Shown here: positions 35,308-42,535 of the stretch, piece by piece | Layout of the letters: each line of letters opens with the position of its first letter | Position numbering within the stretch: position 1 is the stretch's first letter | Source: Klenkia brasiliensis | Lineage (GTDB): Bacteria > Actinomycetota > Actinomycetes > Mycobacteriales > Geodermatophilaceae | NCBI RefSeq assembly: GCF_900100695.1 | Contig: NZ_FNCF01000001.1 | Location: 1-64,000, forward strand | Direction of reading: 5' to 3' | Length of the DNA stretch: 64,000 nucleotides | Program-made: the position numbers and the translations under genes | Notes under the pieces: model-generated | Told to the model about the DNA's origin: nothing | The model's database searches: none | The model's input: only the letters and a program-made list of their open reading frames with translations

Positions 35308-36323
35308 CGCCGGCCCCCCGTCGGACGCGCCGCGGCCTGCCGGTCGGCCAGGCGGGCGCCGGTGTAGGCGAGGAAGACGTCGTCCAGGCTGGGGCGGGTG
35401 ACGCTCACCGAGCGCACCGTCAGGCCGAGCTCGAACAGCCGCGGCACGAACTGCTCGCCGTCGGGGGTCAGCACGACCAGCGCGCCCCGTTCCCGGGTGG
35501 TCTCCACGCCGAGCCGTTCCCGCACGAGTGCCTCGGCGGCGTCGTCGTCGGCGGTGACGACCCGCACCCGGTCGTGGCCGACGCTGGCCTTGAGCGCGGC
35601 CGGGGAGCCCAGCGCGCCGATGCGACCGCCGTCGACGATCGCGATCCGGTCGCAGCGCTCGGCCTCGTCCATGTAGTGGGTGGTGAGGAAGACGGTGATG
35701 TCCTCCTCGGCGCGCAGCCGGTCGACGTAGTCCCACAGGCCGGCGCGGGACTCGGGGTCCAGCCCGATCGTCGGCTCGTCGAGGAAGAGCACGCGGGGCG
35801 AGTGCATGAGGCCGCGGGCGATCTCCAGCCGGCGCTTCATCCCGCCGGAGAAGGTGTTCACCACCGCGGAGCGCCAGTCGGCCAGCCCGACCATCTCCAG
35901 CACGGCGTCGGTGCGCGGGGCCACGTCGGCGGGCGCCATGCCGTAGATCTCGGCGTGGAAGCGGAGGTTCTGCTCGGCGGTGAGGTGCCCGTCCAGCGTC
36001 GTCTCCTGGAAGACCAGCCCGATGTGCCGGCGGACGTCGTCCTTCTGGGCGACGACGTCGAACCCGGCCACCTGCGCCGAGCCGCCGGTGGGCCGGACCA
36101 GGGTGCAGAGGATCTTGATGGTGGTGGACTTGCCGGCGCCGTTCGGGCCGAGGAACCCGAACAGCTCACCGGCCGGGACGTCGAGGTCGATGCCGCGCAC
36201 CGCCTCGACGTCCGGGCGCTTCCCCGCGCCCGGGAAGGTCTTGACCAGACCGCGGACCTGCACGGCGGGCTCGCGGTCAACGGCGACCTCACCCGAGCGG
36301 GTCCCTAACGCTGTTAGAGGCAT
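35304..36323 (-). CDS. ABC exporter ATPase (DrrA-like)
   Basis: 339 residues: Walker A GPNGAGKST, signature FSGGMKRRLE, Walker B VLFLDEPTIGLD and the DrrA-type C-terminal extension (residues ~225-330, LDDVFLAYTG). The ATG lies between two TetR-type operators, and operator 1 encodes residues 3-7 (LTALG). TTGACA and CATGCT on the minus strand put the transcription start at the A of the ATG, so the mRNA is probably leaderless. An internal GTG start at VQVRGLVK is a fallback. Confidence 0.92.
   Translation of the reverse strand: MPLTALGTRSGEVAVDREPAVQVRGLVKTFPGAGKRPDVEAVRGIDLDVPAGELFGFLGPNGAGKSTTIKILCTLVRPTGGSAQVAGFDVVAQKDDVRRHIGLVFQETTLDGHLTAEQNLRFHAEIYGMAPADVAPRTDAVLEMVGLADWRSAVVNTFSGGMKRRLEIARGLMHSPRVLFLDEPTIGLDPESRAGLWDYVDRLRAEEDITVFLTTHYMDEAERCDRIAIVDGGRIGALGSPAALKASVGHDRVRVVTADDDAAEALVRERLGVETTRERGALVVLTPDGEQFVPRLFELGLTVRSVSVTRPSLDDVFLAYTGARLADRQAAARPTGGRR
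36305..36317. promoter_or_regulatory. TetR-type operator 1
   Basis: CTAACGCTGTTAG, an inverted repeat (CTAAC-GCT-GTTAG). It lies within the first codons of the ATPase gene. The reverse complement of operator 2. Confidence 0.75.
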
Positions 36324-36329
36324 GGTGCG

Positions 36330-36359
36330 AGCATGGCCCTAACAGCGTTAGGGTGTCAA
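36330..36359 (-). promoter_or_regulatory. Promoter of the exporter operon
   Basis: On the minus strand, TTGACA (36354-36359, perfect -35), an 18-nt spacer and CATGCT (36330-36335) lead, 6 nt later, to the ATG. Operator 2 fills most of the spacer, a classic site for repression. Confidence 0.6.
36339..36351. promoter_or_regulatory. TetR-type operator 2
   Basis: CTAACAGCGTTAG, the same 5-3-5 inverted repeat as operator 1 in the opposite orientation; centres are 34 bp apart. It sits in the -35/-10 spacer of the exporter promoter and overlaps TAGGGT (36349-36354), a -10 candidate for tetR, so both genes could be regulated. Confidence 0.75.
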
Positions 36360-36988
36360 CCGTGCCGCTGACCAGGGACGACGTCGTGCGCGCCGCCGTC
36401 GAGGTGATCGACGAGCGCGGGCTGGCCGGGCTGACCCTGCGCGGGCTGGCCACCCGGCTGGGGATCAGCGCGCCGGCGCTCTACTGGCACGTCACCGACA
36501 AGCGGCACCTGCTCGACCTGGTCGCCGAGCACGTCCTGGCACAGCTGCCCGCCCGCCGCGCACCGGCACCGGGCGAACCGGTCGTCGACTGGCTCGCCGA
36601 CGGCCTGCGGGTGCGCCGCGCCGCGATGCTCGCCCACCGCGACAGCGCCCTGGTGGTCGCCGGCAACCGCCCGACCGAGGACGCGATGCCGGCGATCGAC
36701 GCGACCGTCGCCGCGCTCACCGGGGCCGGCCTGACCCCCGGGGAGTCGGTGCGGGTGCTGACCGCACTGGGCTCCTTCCTCCTGGGCGACGTGCTCGAGA
36801 CCCAGGCCGCCCTGGACCGCCCGGTTCCCGACACCCCCGCCGACCCCCGCGCGCACCCGCACCTCGAGGCGGCCGCGGCCGACATGGGCGGCGACGACGA
36901 GCGGTTCGAGGACGGCCTGTCGCTGATGCTCGAGGGCCTGCGCGCCCGGCTGGCCGCCCGCGCTGCGACCGGGGTGGCGCCCGTCTAG
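36353..36988 (+). CDS. TetR-family repressor
   Basis: 211 residues. An N-terminal helix-turn-helix (LTLRGLATRLGISAPALYWHVTDKRHLLD) and a TetR_C-like ligand domain as in tetracycline repressors. It should bind the two CTAAC-N3-GTTAG sites and control the divergent exporter, and probably itself. Start could instead be the GTG at 36362, which is 7 nt after TAGGGT. Confidence 0.92.
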   Translation: MSTVPLTRDDVVRAAVEVIDERGLAGLTLRGLATRLGISAPALYWHVTDKRHLLDLVAEHVLAQLPARRAPAPGEPVVDWLADGLRVRRAAMLAHRDSALVVAGNRPTEDAMPAIDATVAALTGAGLTPGESVRVLTALGSFLLGDVLETQAALDRPVPDTPADPRAHPHLEAAAADMGGDDERFEDGLSLMLEGLRARLAARAATGVAPV

Positions 36989-36991
36989 CGT
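36986..36991 (+). promoter_or_regulatory. -10 box of the epimerase gene
   Basis: TAGCGT, 8 nt before the GTG at 37000; its TAG is also the tetR stop codon. Confidence 0.35.
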
Positions 36992-36999
36992 TCGCCGTC

Positions 37000-38067
37000 G
37001 TGCGCATCCTCGTCACCGGCGGAGCCGGGTTCATCGGCTCCCACGTCGTCGCCGCCCACCTCGAGGCCGGGCACGAGGTGCGGGTGCTCGACGCGCTGCT
37101 GCCCGCCGTCCACCCGGTGTACCCCGACGGCCCGCCCGGGCTGGACGGCGCCGAGCTGGTGGTCGGCGACGTCCGCGACCCCGAGACCGTCGACCGGGTG
37201 CTCGACGGGGTCGACGCGGTGAACCACCAGGCGGCGATGGTCGGCCTGGGCATCGACGTGCAGGACATGCCCGCCTACGCCGGCATCAACGACCTGGGGA
37301 CGGCGGTGCTGCTGGCCGGCATGGCCCGTGCGGGCATCGGTCGGCTGGTGTTCGCCAGCTCGATGGTGGTCTACGGCGAGGGCCGGTACGAGTGCGTCGA
37401 GCACGGCGTCGTCCCGGCGGCGCCCCGGCGCCGCAGCGACCTGGACGAGGGCCGCTTCGACCCGCCCTGCCCGGTGTGCGGGCGCGAGCTGGCCTGGGGT
37501 CGCGTGGGCGAGGAGACGCCGCCGGACCCGCGCAACACCTACGCGGCCACGAAGCTGGCGCAGGAGCACCTGTCCTCGGCGTGGGCGCGCTCGACCGGCG
37601 GCACCGCGGTGGGCCTGCGCTACCACAACGTCTACGGCCCGCGGATGCCGCGCGACACCTTCTACGCCGGCGTGGCCTCGATCTTCCGGTCCTCGCTGGA
37701 GGGCGGGAAGGCGCCGCAGGTCTACGAGGACGGCGGCCAGATGCGCGACTTCGTGCACGTCACCGATGTCGCCCAGGCCAACCTGAAGGCCGCCGCGAAC
37801 CCGCCGGAGGAGTCGACGCTGCGGACCTACAACGTCGCCAGCGGCACCCCGCACACCGTCGGCGACATGGCCCGCGCACTGGCCGACGCCTTCGGCGGAC
37901 CCGCACCCGAGGTCACCGGGCAGTACCGCATCGGCGACGTCCGGCACGTGGTGGCCAGCCCCGCCCGCGCGCAGGAGGAGCTCGGCTACGCCGCCGCGGT
38001 CTCCTTCGAGGACGGCATGCGGGAGTTCGCCACCGCCGAACTGCGCGCCGCCCCGCAGGAGCCGTAG
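37000..38067 (+). CDS. NAD-dependent sugar epimerase/dehydratase (extended SDR)
   Basis: 355 residues. TGGAGFIGSH at residue 6 binds NAD; FASSMVVYG and NTYAATK give the Ser and Tyr-x3-Lys of the active site. Between them (about residues 130-170) an insert carries CPVCGRELAW and nearby YECVEHG, a likely zinc knuckle that ordinary UDP-galactose 4-epimerases lack. It acts on a nucleotide sugar that cannot be identified. A perfect palindrome follows the stop. Confidence 0.9.
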   Translation: MRILVTGGAGFIGSHVVAAHLEAGHEVRVLDALLPAVHPVYPDGPPGLDGAELVVGDVRDPETVDRVLDGVDAVNHQAAMVGLGIDVQDMPAYAGINDLGTAVLLAGMARAGIGRLVFASSMVVYGEGRYECVEHGVVPAAPRRRSDLDEGRFDPPCPVCGRELAWGRVGEETPPDPRNTYAATKLAQEHLSSAWARSTGGTAVGLRYHNVYGPRMPRDTFYAGVASIFRSSLEGGKAPQVYEDGGQMRDFVHVTDVAQANLKAAANPPEESTLRTYNVASGTPHTVGDMARALADAFGGPAPEVTGQYRIGDVRHVVASPARAQEELGYAAAVSFEDGMREFATAELRAAPQEP

Positions 38068-38080
38068 CCCTCCTCGGAGC

Positions 38081-38110
38081 GTCCTGGCGTTTCCGCGGAA
38101 ACGCCAGGAC
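38081..38110. repeat. 30-bp perfect palindrome upstream of the HNH gene
   Basis: Two 15-bp arms with no loop, GTCCTGGCGTTTCCG and its exact complement. The centre CGTTTCCGCGGAAACG (38088-38103) recurs after the HNH gene. It may end the epimerase transcript, but there is no U-tract. Confidence 0.85.
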
Positions 38111-38139
38111 CTCGTTCTGTCGGACCCCCGTGCCATCGT

Positions 38140-38155
38140 TCGTACACACGTTCGA
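38140..38155. promoter_or_regulatory. LexA/SOS-like box
   Basis: TCGTACACACGTTCGA matches the actinobacterial LexA consensus TCGAAC-N4-GTTCGA at 11 of 12 fixed positions. It ends 17 nt before the GTG of the DUF222-HNH gene. Confidence 0.65.
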
Positions 38156-38172
38156 ACGACGATCTGCCCGAG

Positions 38173-39792
38173 GTGGTCCCTGTGCCGAGCCCGAACGCAC
38201 ACCCCGTCCAGGACGACCCCGCCCCGGCTCCGTCGGCCGAGGGTGAGCCGGTCGAGGCGCTGGCGGCGCGTCTGCGTGCCGGCGCCGTCTCGATCTCCGC
38301 CGCCACGGCTGCCTGGCTCGTCCTGGTGGAGGAGTTCGACCGTCGGCGGGGCTGGGCGTTGCCCGGGGTGGCCTCGTGCGCGCAGTGGCTGTCCTGGCAG
38401 TGCGGCATCGGCCCCGGTACGGCCCGGGACCACGTGCGCCTGGCCCGGGCGCTCCCCGGCCTGCCGCAGGTCCGTGACCAGCTGCAGCGGGGGCTGATCT
38501 CCTTCGCCAAGGCCCGGGCCATCGCCCGGGTCGCCGATGCCGATACCGAGCCGGTGCTGCTGCGCGTGGCCGAGCACAGCACGGCGGCGCAGCTCGAGCG
38601 CGTGGTGGCCGGCTGGCGGCGGTCCGACCGGCAGCAGACGGAGAGCACCCGCACCAGGAGCGAGGTCGCGGAGCAGGAGGCCCGGGCCGACGCGCTGGAG
38701 GGCGGCGCCACCGAGGACCAGGCCGCCGTCGCCGGTCGGCAGGCCGCTGCGGCGGTCTGGCTGGCGGGTTGGTCCGACGGCGCCGACCCGGACCGGCAGG
38801 TACCGCAGTGGGAGCAGCGGTTCGACTGGCGGGACGAGGGCGACGGCAGCGTCAGCCTGCGGCTCCGGCTGTCCGCGGAGGACGCGGCCGAGCTGGTCGC
38901 CGCGGTCGAGCACCGCGCCGAGGTGCTCACCCGCCGCGACCGGGTCGCCCGGCGAGACCAGCGGCCCGGCGACGACGGTGACCGTGGGGCGACGACCGGC
39001 TGGGCGGAGTGGTCCGCCGGGGAAGACCTGTCCGGGCAACGCGCCGCCGGCCAGGGCGAGGCTGCCGCCGCCCGCCGCGCGCGGGTCACCGTCGCGCGGA
39101 CGACGGCCCTCCTCGACGTGGTGCGGGCCGGTGTCGGCGCCGTCGACACCCGGCCCGGCGACCCGGCCAAGCGGGAGGTGCTCATCCGGGTCGACGCCGA
39201 GGTGCTGGCCGAGGACGCCGCCGCCGGTCAGGCGTCGATCGGCTCGGTCGCGGCCCTGACCCCGGCCGGTGCCCGCCGGCTGGCCTGCGACGCCGCGGTC
39301 ACGACCGTCCTGGTCCAGGGCGCGCAGGTGCTCGCCGTCGGCCGCGCCCGGCGCTTCGCCACCACCGCGCAGCGACGTGCGCTGCTGCTGCGCGATGGCG
39401 GCTGCGCGCGTCCCGGGTGCGCCGAGACCAGACCCGAACGCCTGCACGCCCACCACCTGGTGTCCTGGCTGGCCGGCGGACGCACCGACGTCGACAACCT
39501 CGTGCTGCTGTGCGACCGGTGCCACGGCCTCGTGCACGACCTCGGCCTGGTCCTCGTGCGCTCGGCCGATGGCCGGGTGACCGCCCGGACGGACGACGGC
39601 GAACCGGTCTGGGCGACCCCGGACCCGGACGGCGCCGTGCCGGCTCCCCCGCCCACCGAGGGCCTGCCGTCGTCCTGGCGGGCGAACGGCGAACGGCTGG
39701 CGATCAGGTACGCCCTCGGGGTCCTGCTGGACAACCGGGCAGCGCTCCGCCGTCGCCTGCAGGGCACCCAACCGGTCCCCGAAGCGGCCTGA
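38173..39792 (+). CDS. DUF222/13E12-type HNH endonuclease
   Basis: 539 residues. A long DUF222 helical region (residues ~25-380, SISAATAAWLVLVEEFDRR and an Ala/Arg-rich middle) precedes an HNH module: CARPGCAETRPERLHAHHLV, then DNLVLLCDRCHGLVHD, with two Cys pairs for zinc and the His-His catalytic core. The M. tuberculosis 13E12 repeat family has this design and several members have LexA boxes. Two related palindromes bracket the gene. The start could also be an internal GTG near the N-terminus. Confidence 0.88.
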   Translation: MVPVPSPNAHPVQDDPAPAPSAEGEPVEALAARLRAGAVSISAATAAWLVLVEEFDRRRGWALPGVASCAQWLSWQCGIGPGTARDHVRLARALPGLPQVRDQLQRGLISFAKARAIARVADADTEPVLLRVAEHSTAAQLERVVAGWRRSDRQQTESTRTRSEVAEQEARADALEGGATEDQAAVAGRQAAAAVWLAGWSDGADPDRQVPQWEQRFDWRDEGDGSVSLRLRLSAEDAAELVAAVEHRAEVLTRRDRVARRDQRPGDDGDRGATTGWAEWSAGEDLSGQRAAGQGEAAAARRARVTVARTTALLDVVRAGVGAVDTRPGDPAKREVLIRVDAEVLAEDAAAGQASIGSVAALTPAGARRLACDAAVTTVLVQGAQVLAVGRARRFATTAQRRALLLRDGGCARPGCAETRPERLHAHHLVSWLAGGRTDVDNLVLLCDRCHGLVHDLGLVLVRSADGRVTARTDDGEPVWATPDPDGAVPAPPPTEGLPSSWRANGERLAIRYALGVLLDNRAALRRRLQGTQPVPEAA

Positions 39793-39793
39793 C

Positions 39794-39825
39794 GCCCGGG
39801 CCGTTCCCGCGGAAACGCCCCGGGC
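39794..39825. repeat. Imperfect palindrome downstream of the HNH gene
   Basis: Sixteen-base arms with 14 pairs, outer GCCCGGG/CCCGGGC, inner CGTTCCCGCGGAAACG (39802-39817). The inner core is 15/16 identical to the palindrome 1.7 kb upstream, while the outer arms differ but remain self-complementary. It lies between two convergent genes and could be a bidirectional terminator. Confidence 0.75.
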
Positions 39826-39835
39826 CGTGGACCCC

Positions 39836-40729
39836 TCAGGCGGGCGCGACCGCGACGGGCTCAGGGGTGCGAGTACGCCGGGTCGCGAGCACGCAGCCGA
39901 CCAGGATCACCGGCAGCCCCACCGCGATGCCGACGGTGAACGGCTCGTCGAGCAACAGCACGCCCAGCAGCACGGCGACCGCCGGGTTGACGAAGGTGAT
40001 CACCAGCGCCCGCTGCGGCCCGACCTCCCGGATGAGCTGGAAGAAGAGCACCAGTGCCAGGGCCGTGCAGACCAGCCCCAGCACGACGACGGCGGCGACC
40101 GCGTCCACCGGGGCGCCGGAGAACTGGTCCAGCCGCGGGACGGCGAACGGCGCGTAGACCAGCGCCGTGACGGTCAGCGCGACCGCGCTCGCGGCCACCC
40201 CCGGCACGTCGGAGAGCTTCCGGCTGATGATCAGCGGCGCCGTCCCGTAGCCGAGGACGGTGAGGACGACGGCACCGATCGCGACCAGCTGAGCCCCCCG
40301 GACGTCCAGGCCCAGCAGCGCCACGATGCCGACGACACCGAGCACCATGCCGCCGATGCGCACTGCCGACAGCGGTTCCTCACCGCCCACCAGCCGCCCG
40401 GCGAGCGCGGCGACGAAGGGCACGGTGGCGACCAGCAGCCCGGTCAATGAGGACGACAGCGTCTGCTCGGCGATGCTCAGCAGCAGCCACGGGCCGGTCA
40501 TCTCCAGCACGGTGAAGCCCAGCAGCGGCTTCCAGTGCCGCGCCAGGCCGCGGAGCTGGCCGCGGGCCACGACGAGCGGCACCAGCAGGACCGCCCCGAG
40601 GACGCAGCGGGCGAAGACCACCAGCACGGGGTCGAACGTGCCGACGGCGACCTTGATGAGCAGGTAGGGCACGCCCCAGATGACCGACATGACGACGAAC
40701 AGCGCCCAACCGCGACGACTCACCGGCAC
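39836..40729 (-). CDS. EamA/DMT-family transporter
   Basis: 297 residues, ten helices in two EamA repeats (VMSVIWGVPYLLIKVAV start, FVNPAVAVLLGVLLLDEP late motif). Exports an unknown metabolite. The GTG at 40729 is preceded by AGGA; a GTG two codons later is also possible. Not closely similar to the EamA protein at 6.2 kb. Confidence 0.88.
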   Translation of the reverse strand: MPVSRRGWALFVVMSVIWGVPYLLIKVAVGTFDPVLVVFARCVLGAVLLVPLVVARGQLRGLARHWKPLLGFTVLEMTGPWLLLSIAEQTLSSSLTGLLVATVPFVAALAGRLVGGEEPLSAVRIGGMVLGVVGIVALLGLDVRGAQLVAIGAVVLTVLGYGTAPLIISRKLSDVPGVAASAVALTVTALVYAPFAVPRLDQFSGAPVDAVAAVVVLGLVCTALALVLFFQLIREVGPQRALVITFVNPAVAVLLGVLLLDEPFTVGIAVGLPVILVGCVLATRRTRTPEPVAVAPA

Positions 40730-40826
40730 ATCCTGCGCTGTCCGACCGGCAGGGTCTGCAGGCGTGGCTGCCAGCGACCGCCGGGATCCTGCCGTAACGC
40801 TGCCGCCGACCCGGACATGTGAGGGT

Positions 40827-41414
40827 GTGATCGCCACCCGAGGTCAGCCGTCGGCCCACCCGGACGACCCGGATGACCCGGACGACCCGGACGAGGTGGC
40901 CCGGTTCGAGGCCGCTTATCGCGACTGCGGCCGCCCGGTGCTCGGGTACGCGCTGCGCCGCGCCGCGTCTCGAGAAGACGCCCTGGACGCGGTCGCCGAG
41001 ACGTTCGCGACGGCCTGGCGCCGGCGGGCGGACATGCCCGCCGACCCCGACGAGGTGCGCCCCTGGCTGTTCGGCATCGCCCGCCGGTGCCTGGCCAACT
41101 CGGCTCGGTCGGCCAGCCGCGCCGGTCGGCTGGGGTCGGCCCTGGCCGCCGCACTGACGGGCGACGCGGTCCCCGACCCGGCCCTGTTCCACGAGCACCG
41201 GGTCCAGCACCGCGCCGTGCTCGACGCCCTCGGCGAGCTCCCCGCCCACGACCGCGAGCTGGTCACCCTCGTCGCCTGGGAGGGACTGACCCCGACGCAG
41301 GCCGCGGCCGTCCTCGACCTCGCGCCGGGCACCGTGCGCGTCCGGCTGCACCGGGCCCGCGCGCGCCTGCGCACCGCACTCGGCGCCACCGGACCCCAGG
41401 AGGACGCGCCATGA
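40827..41414 (+). CDS. ECF-like RNA polymerase sigma factor
   Basis: 195 residues. The N-terminus has a DDPDDPDDPDE stretch from a short tandem repeat. Region 2 (YALRRAASREDALDAVAETFATAWRRR) and region 4 (LVTLVAWEGLTPTQAAAVLDLAPGTVRVRLHRAR) are clear. The stop overlaps the next gene (ATGA), which encodes a membrane protein and is the likely anti-sigma or sensor. Confidence 0.9.
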   Translation: MIATRGQPSAHPDDPDDPDDPDEVARFEAAYRDCGRPVLGYALRRAASREDALDAVAETFATAWRRRADMPADPDEVRPWLFGIARRCLANSARSASRAGRLGSALAAALTGDAVPDPALFHEHRVQHRAVLDALGELPAHDRELVTLVAWEGLTPTQAAAVLDLAPGTVRVRLHRARARLRTALGATGPQEDAP

Positions 41415-42529
41415 GCAGCGACCACGACCTCGACGTCGCGCTGACCGCGGCCGCCGCGGTGACCGACGACCAGCTCCCCGACCTCCCCGGGTCCTTCCTC
41501 GACGAGCTCCGTGCCGCTGCCGAGCACCGCGGCAGCCCGCTCGCGTCCGTGCTGGCCGCCGGACAGCTCGCCGACGATGCGCACCGGGCCGCGACCCGCG
41601 GTCGGGCCCGCCGGCGGTTGGTGCGGGCCGGCACCGCCGTGCTGGTGGCGGCCGCGGCCTGGGCGGCCGTCCTCGTCGCCCTGCCCGCCGACCGGGACGC
41701 CGGCGGCCAAGCCGCACCGACGGTCACCGCGCCGGTCCCGGGGACACCCCTCGGCCTGACCCTGGCGTCGACGGGGCCGGTGACCTTCCCGCTCTCCCTG
41801 GACCCCGAGCCCCCCGGCCTCACTCCGGTCTTCAGCCAGTGGGGCGGCACCGCCTACTACCCCGGCCCGCTGGTCCTCGTCGGCGACTGGTCCTCCGCCG
41901 AGGGGGACCGAGTCCTGCTGTACCTGTTCCCGGGCGAGCCGGTGGGACCGGAGTACGAGCCCTACGGGTCCCCGGGTGAACCCGCGGGCACCGGAGACGT
42001 GGACGGCGCCACCGCGCAGCTGTTCCGGCGTGACGGAGGCACCGCCGTGCGCTGGGGACGACCGGACGGACGGTGGCTGCAGCTCAGCGGCGAGGGTGCC
42101 TACGCCGACCCGGACGCGCTGCTCGCTGTCGCCCGCAGCGTGGTCGACCGGCCGCAGCCGGTCGGTCTGCAGTTCGGCCTCGCGCCGGCGGGCTGGACGG
42201 TCGGCGGGTACGAGGAGAGCCGCAGCCTCGACCTGGTCAGCGACACCGACCCCGCGCAGGTGCCGCTCCGGGTGAGCCTGACCGGGACGCCCGGCCCGGG
42301 GGTGACGGTCGACAGCTTCTTCGAGGACCGGTCGCTGCTCGACCCGGTCGAGCAGCTGACCGTGCAGGGGCTGCCGGCCCGCCTGGGCAAGACCACCCCT
42401 GACGACGGCGACAGCTGGCTCCTGGCCGGCCAGGTGCCCGACGGCCGGCTGTTCCTGATGCTCGCCCCACCGGCTCTGACCCGTGACCAGGTGCTGCAGA
42501 TCGCCGAGCAGATCACGGTGACCCGCTAG
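41411..42529 (+). CDS. Single-helix membrane protein coupled to a sigma factor
   Basis: 372 residues. A cytoplasmic N-terminus (~70 residues, no zinc motif), one helix (about 70-91) and a large external domain of beta-rich sequence (residues ~120-360) with an acidic FFEDRSLLDPVEQL stretch and no lipobox. Gene order and overlap make it the probable regulator of the sigma factor, but it does not resemble a known anti-sigma family. Confidence 0.78.
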   Translation: MSSDHDLDVALTAAAAVTDDQLPDLPGSFLDELRAAAEHRGSPLASVLAAGQLADDAHRAATRGRARRRLVRAGTAVLVAAAAWAAVLVALPADRDAGGQAAPTVTAPVPGTPLGLTLASTGPVTFPLSLDPEPPGLTPVFSQWGGTAYYPGPLVLVGDWSSAEGDRVLLYLFPGEPVGPEYEPYGSPGEPAGTGDVDGATAQLFRRDGGTAVRWGRPDGRWLQLSGEGAYADPDALLAVARSVVDRPQPVGLQFGLAPAGWTVGGYEESRSLDLVSDTDPAQVPLRVSLTGTPGPGVTVDSFFEDRSLLDPVEQLTVQGLPARLGKTTPDDGDSWLLAGQVPDGRLFLMLAPPALTRDQVLQIAEQITVTR

Positions 42530-42535
42530 GCGGGC

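Noticed and set aside
38081-39825. Insertion sequence with terminal inverted repeats
   Set aside because: The palindromes are each self-complementary rather than inverted copies of one another at the ends, there is no target-site duplication and no transposase.
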